DNA of 8,321 nucleotides. It comes from Spirochaetaceae bacterium. Lineage in GTDB: Bacteria; Spirochaetota; Spirochaetia; Treponematales; Breznakiellaceae. Numbering within the stretch: the first letter of the stretch is position 1; each line of letters opens with the position of its first letter. The position numbers and the translations under genes were made by a program. A model generated the notes under the pieces. The model was not told the origin of the DNA and did not search any database. It was given only the letters and a program-made list of their open reading frames with translations. Location of the stretch: contig JAITGR010000240.1 of assembly GCA_031280455.1 (NCBI GenBank), positions 1 through 8,321 on the forward strand, written 5' to 3'. Shown here piece after piece: positions 6,401-8,321 of the stretch.

Positions 6401-7407
6401 GCCCGGTTGGTGTTGCCTTCCAGCACGGAGTCGCCTGTTATGACAACCTGCGCGCCGCTGGTTATGGCAATGCCGTCGCCGCAGCCGCTTATTTTGGCGG
6501 CGCTCTGCGTTATGCCGCCGACCGTCGCGCTCGTGCCTTTAACGGTAAGAACCGGTGTTTTGTCTAGTACCGGCACAAACGCGACCCCCTGGAGGCCGCC
6601 GGAAATATGCGCGCCGGTATCCAGCGTTACGTTCGCGCTGTTTGTTACGGTGAGGGCGCTTGCGTCCGCGCTGCCGGCCAGTTCAATTTTTTTGAAGCTG
6701 ACGTTGCCGGCTGTTACGGTGAATATGCTTTTGCTCGCGTCCAGCGGCGCGAGTCTGCGGCCGTCGCTGGTTATGGTCAGCGAAAACACGCTGTAGTTTA
6801 GTTCGGTGTTGGTGCTTGTGCCGTCCGTGCTTATAATCACGGTGAAGTGGGTGTTCGGCGACTGGGTTGCGCCGTAGGTATCGAGCCAGGTAAAGGCGTC
6901 CGCAAGGGCGAGAAAACTCCCTTTTTCGGTATTGTTGGCATCCAGGATGATAGCGCCCCTAAAATGCGCCGTACCGCGGCAGGGGGGCGTCCACTTGCTT
7001 ACGACGCCGTTCTGTTTAACGGAACGGACGTAGAAAAAGTACGGAATGTCGTTGGTCAGCCCTTTGACGGTGCCGCTTACTTTGCCGCCTTCCAACCCCA
7101 GAATCAGGTTTTGCGATGGCGCGACGGCGCTAAAGTCCGTTATGGAGGAAACGTCGGCTTCGGGTATCGCGGCGACTTCGTAGCTAAACGCTTCAAACAC
7201 GTTATTCCAGCTAATGGTTACCGCCTGGTCGCCTTCAAAAATAACTTCCGGCGTACTGGAGGGAGCCGGCGGCGGGATGGTGTCCTCGGGCGGGGACATG
7301 CCGGATGGGTCTTTTATCTGAGCGCAGGAACCCAAAACGGCGGCGGCATACCAGAGCGCAAAAACGGCTGCCGGGTACTTTGTGCGGAAAAACAACGTGC
7401 GTAGCAT
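3472..7407 (-). CDS. Large lipoprotein with FN3 domain and three beta-helix modules
   Basis: The protein has 1311 residues. Residues 1-28 are a signal peptide ending in the lipobox LGSC, so Cys28 should be lipidated and the protein anchored to a membrane, possibly surface-exposed. A Pro-rich linker follows (39-53). Residues about 52-150 look like a fibronectin III domain ([33 protein letters not shown]). The rest is Gly/Thr/Ser/Val-rich repeated beta structure typical of parallel beta-helices. It falls into three modules, each opening with a cap-like segment: [20 protein letters not shown] (152-171), [10 protein letters not shown] with [12 protein letters not shown] (541-573), and [14 protein letters not shown] with [13 protein letters not shown] (887-918). 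Each helix is closed by a related segment (LPQGKTVVL 458-466, LAAGKTITS 810-818, LAAGAKITV 1219-1227). No catalytic motif is recognised. The start is supported by GGAGG (7419-7415) seven bases before the ATG and by a promoter at 7449-7477. Possible roles are adhesion, carbohydrate binding or lysis. None is proven. Confidence 0.88.
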   Translation of the reverse strand: MLRTLFFRTKYPAAVFALWYAAAVLGSCAQIKDPSGMSPPEDTIPPPAPSSTPEVIFEGDQAVTISWNNVFEAFSYEVAAIPEADVSSITDFSAVAPSQNLILGLEGGKVSGTVKGLTNDIPYFFYVRSVKQNGVVSKWTPPCRGTAHFRGAIILDANNTEKGSFLALADAFTWLDTYGATQSPNTHFTVIISTDGTSTNTELNYSVFSLTITSDGRRLAPLDASKSIFTVTAGNVSFKKIELAGSADASALTVTNSANVTLDTGAHISGGLQGVAFVPVLDKTPVLTVKGTSATVGGITQSAAKISGCGDGIAITSGAQVVITGDSVLEGNTNRAVFVEDGTLTAGGSARIAAAGSGRTAVAITAGTFTLEESALIRATGGAVAVKLDSYPDPAMPEAAMTGGEISGGVDIQKGTFTMEGGVISAGGVDIANEADAHFKIGDDARVTTGVTGNAVRLPQGKTVVLISAPTHGGVAEIAPAASWDADNFYQTGTTVLTAEGEVTLGEPGYYNLRFSVTKKAGDSQMWQVDDDGKLAQVTAYYVATAAGGGAAGNTGLSTGAPFLTLSQALAVAHAGATIYIKGVLTQAENAGAGASGTTSAFFIGGNAQVTLEGIGDASGFDGGGLTALELSGNANVTFKNIKLTGASGIYAAKELVAGGNAKCLTAGNSPALTVSGGLFYDSAASQTLNGISAGSLTIQSGTPTFGTNLALTSVTLAGGTYTGTMPESVTSLTVSGGAYAFNSSISVANITVTGGVLSMAADQTLTGAFAISGGTYTLNGEHAGTVTVNGGTFAMAGVDAKVSDGVVVLAAGKTITSTVSGTVSPRAVIRPASYGGLVSGSTQALTGTTDTNNYFAVEDAPDGSCWYIDNLGMFCNYAALTPASSAFFVKAGGNDNNTGISEDDAFKTLNRAVRVAAAHGTVKTVKVAGELGGTFNEGGLTDPGNGNPREETIAGGGIGSNSQTEKSLFYIADTGQTLITIEGTSSAKLKSQYPYRALKVSGNVNLLLKNITLEGGSTFDGGVLHFSGGIGQPVLKLQDVVITGGSSSTGGGVFLQQGKLYLQGTTKIHGNAGYNVYGGGVYINGGELIMEGDSSIEDNGRESGDAAGHGLGVYIHNLGTLTMNGGKIYQNTRDSGGNTSKSGLYIASGGTATINYPASVSGNDNNAYGNIYVADGGLLTLNGAVAEAGTGKYDVYLEPNGTFRVKALALTGWDGVYLAAGAKITVSEALNPTGNTFQVSSGDLLYGNASFGGYTTAATTAIAIKNAVTKTAGTQLVNNSGGDGVFTHIGLDTTNFFGQTLSTDGQLVDP

Positions 7408-7448
7408 AGAAAATCCTCCATAAAATTCAACAACTTAAAGCCGTTACA

Positions 7449-7477
7449 AGTATACTATAATACCGGTAAAAAAGCAA
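7449..7477 (-). promoter_or_regulatory. Probable sigma-70-type promoter for the lipoprotein gene
   Basis: On the minus strand, TTGCTT (7477-7472) and TATACT (7454-7449) are separated by exactly 17 bases. Transcription would begin near 7442, giving a leader of about 35 nt that contains the GGAGG at 7419-7415. An overlapping alternative is TTGATT (7481-7476), 16 bases, TATAGT (7459-7454). Confidence 0.6.
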
Positions 7478-7492
7478 TCAACACGCAAACTT

Positions 7493-7502
7493 GCCGTACG
7501 GC
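7493..7502. promoter_or_regulatory. Operator-like palindrome between divergent promoters
   Basis: GCCGTACGGC is a perfect 10-bp palindrome inside a TTGCCGTAC unit (7491-7499) that recurs at 7536-7544 over the ftsH -10 region. Its place between two divergent promoters fits a regulator site, but a palindrome this short can arise by chance in GC-rich DNA. Confidence 0.3.
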
Positions 7503-7518
7503 CCCTGCCCGAGATGCC

Positions 7519-7547
7519 TTAACACTGCGCGGGATTTGCCGTACAAT
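7519..7547 (+). promoter_or_regulatory. Probable sigma-70-type promoter for ftsH
   Basis: TTAACA (7519-7524) and TACAAT (7542-7547) are separated by 17 bases. Initiation about seven bases after the -10 would fall at 7554 or 7555, which is the A before, or the A of, the ftsH ATG. The mRNA would then have essentially no leader, which agrees with the lack of any ribosome-binding site before this start. Confidence 0.55.
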
Positions 7548-7554
7548 AGCGGCA

Positions 7555-8321
7555 ATGTTCAATGATACCAATCCGCCCCCCGGAAAGCCGCCGGAATTAC
7601 CGCCGGCAAACGGTAAGGGCAAAGGCTTCCCGCTGTTCTTTTTTTTGCTCATTTCGGCGCTGGGCGTTTTTATCGTGGTGCGTTCGCGCCAGGCGCCGGT
7701 TACTACGGTCGCGTACACTGATTTTATCGACGCGCTGGGCAAAAATGAGCTGCGGCAGGTAACTATTTACGAAAACAACACGATAGAATGGTCGTATCCG
7801 GCAGGCGGCGACGGGCCGCCGGTTTTTTACCGCACGCTCATCCCCTACCACGACCCCGCGCTGCTCCCACTGCTGGCGGCGCACAATGTCCGCGTGGCCG
7901 GAGGCGGCAGCCGGTTTGTGTTTCAGCGCTTCCTCATCGAGCTTATCCCCTGGTTCGTCGTGTTCGTGTTCATCTTCCTTATGATGCGCTCTTCCCAGGG
8001 CGGGCCGGGCGGACGGGCGTTCAGTTTTGGAAAAAGCCGCGCACGCCGCTATACCGAACAGGGCAAGAAAGTGCTGTTCGCCGATGTCGCGGGGCAGGCG
8101 GACGCGAAAGCCGAACTGGAAGAAGTTGTTGAATTCCTCAAAAATCCCGAAAAATTTACCGCGATGGGCGCGAAAATCCCCAAAGGCGTGCTGCTGGTCG
8201 GCATGCCCGGGACAGGCAAAACGCTGATGGCGCGCGCGGTCGCCGGAGAAGCGGGCGTGGCGTTCTTCCACATGTCCGGCTCGGATTTTGTCGAAATGTT
8301 TGTCGGCGTCGGCGCGAGCCG
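7555..8321 (+). CDS. ftsH: ATP-dependent zinc metalloprotease FtsH (5' part, cut by window end)
   Basis: The visible 255 residues are the N-terminal portion of FtsH, the membrane-anchored hexameric AAA+ protease that degrades misfolded and regulatory membrane and cytoplasmic proteins. A Pro/Gly-rich cytoplasmic tail (1-24) is followed by a first membrane helix (about 25-43), an extracytoplasmic domain (44-125), and a second membrane helix (about 126-144). The linker FSFGKSRAR leads into [20 protein letters not shown] (173-192), the conserved entry to the AAA domain. The Walker A motif is GMPGTGKT (216-223, Lys222), and [16 protein letters not shown] (240-255) contains the FVG pore loop. Walker B, SRH and the HExxH zinc site lie beyond the window. 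No in-frame ATG, GTG or TTG lies just upstream, and the next usable starts fall inside the first membrane helix. The ATG at 7555 is therefore favoured despite having no ribosome-binding site. Confidence 0.95.
   Translation, partial: MFNDTNPPPGKPPELPPANGKGKGFPLFFFLLISALGVFIVVRSRQAPVTTVAYTDFIDALGKNELRQVTIYENNTIEWSYPAGGDGPPVFYRTLIPYHDPALLPLLAAHNVRVAGGGSRFVFQRFLIELIPWFVVFVFIFLMMRSSQGGPGGRAFSFGKSRARRYTEQGKKVLFADVAGQADAKAELEEVVEFLKNPEKFTAMGAKIPKGVLLVGMPGTGKTLMARAVAGEAGVAFFHMSGSDFVEMFVGVGAS

Noticed and set aside
6116..6796. A 226-codon open frame on the plus strand opposite the lipoprotein
   Set aside because: It is a shadow of the repetitive GC-rich minus-strand gene. Its product is monotonous Pro/Ala/Ser/Val-rich sequence with no family features and no ribosome-binding site. 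The same applies to 6847-7404 and the shorter plus-strand frames across 3500-7400.
7456..7461. Perfect TATAAT on the plus strand as an alternative ftsH promoter
   Set aside because: The bases 15-18 upstream (ACTTAA region) make a poor -35. The promoter at 7519-7547 is better balanced. The site remains a possible secondary start.
7597..8271. A 224-codon minus-strand frame opposite ftsH
   Set aside because: The plus strand here encodes unmistakable FtsH, and the antisense translation is His/Arg-rich with no family signature.

Overview
The window looks like chromosomal DNA from a spirochaete of the Treponema group, moderately GC-rich, possibly one of the gut treponemes. The main clues are a long lipoprotein with a fibronectin III domain and beta-helix modules, a class II aldolase of the compact treponeme-like type, and intergenic spaces crowded with perfect short hairpins. 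The genus is an inference from gene style and was not tested by alignment.

Layout. Positions 1-454 carry no convincing gene. They hold three tight three-base-loop hairpins and a scatter of degenerate short repeats. Positions 455-1738 are a two-gene plus-strand unit: a STAS-domain protein with a C-terminal zinc ribbon, then a PspA/IM30 membrane-stress protein three bases downstream. After a stem-loop (1739-1791) comes fba, class II fructose-bisphosphate aldolase (1823-2821, plus). Between fba and the convergent minus-strand genes lies a dense array of four palindromes (2838-2994). The minus strand then carries, in transcription order, a 1311-residue lipoprotein (7407-3472) and a small clan AA aspartic protease (3403-2993). 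A nearly perfect 42-bp palindrome (3411-3452) sits between them, against the protease ribosome-binding site. A divergent promoter region (7408-7554) separates the lipoprotein from the start of ftsH, which runs off the right edge.

How the genes may work together. STAS/PspA forms a probable envelope-stress or signalling pair. fba is central glycolysis. FtsH is the membrane quality-control protease. The lipoprotein and aspartic protease share a strand and may be co-transcribed; whether the protease acts on the lipoprotein is unknown. The lipoprotein consists of a lipobox signal peptide, an FN3 domain and three successive beta-helix modules, each restarting with its own cap-like motif. It is the most unusual protein here.

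Most notable non-coding signals: the palindrome array at 2838-2994 with an 11-nt cross-complementarity between two of its hairpins, the 42-bp palindrome at the protease start, and an ftsH promoter placed so close to the ATG that the mRNA may be leaderless.
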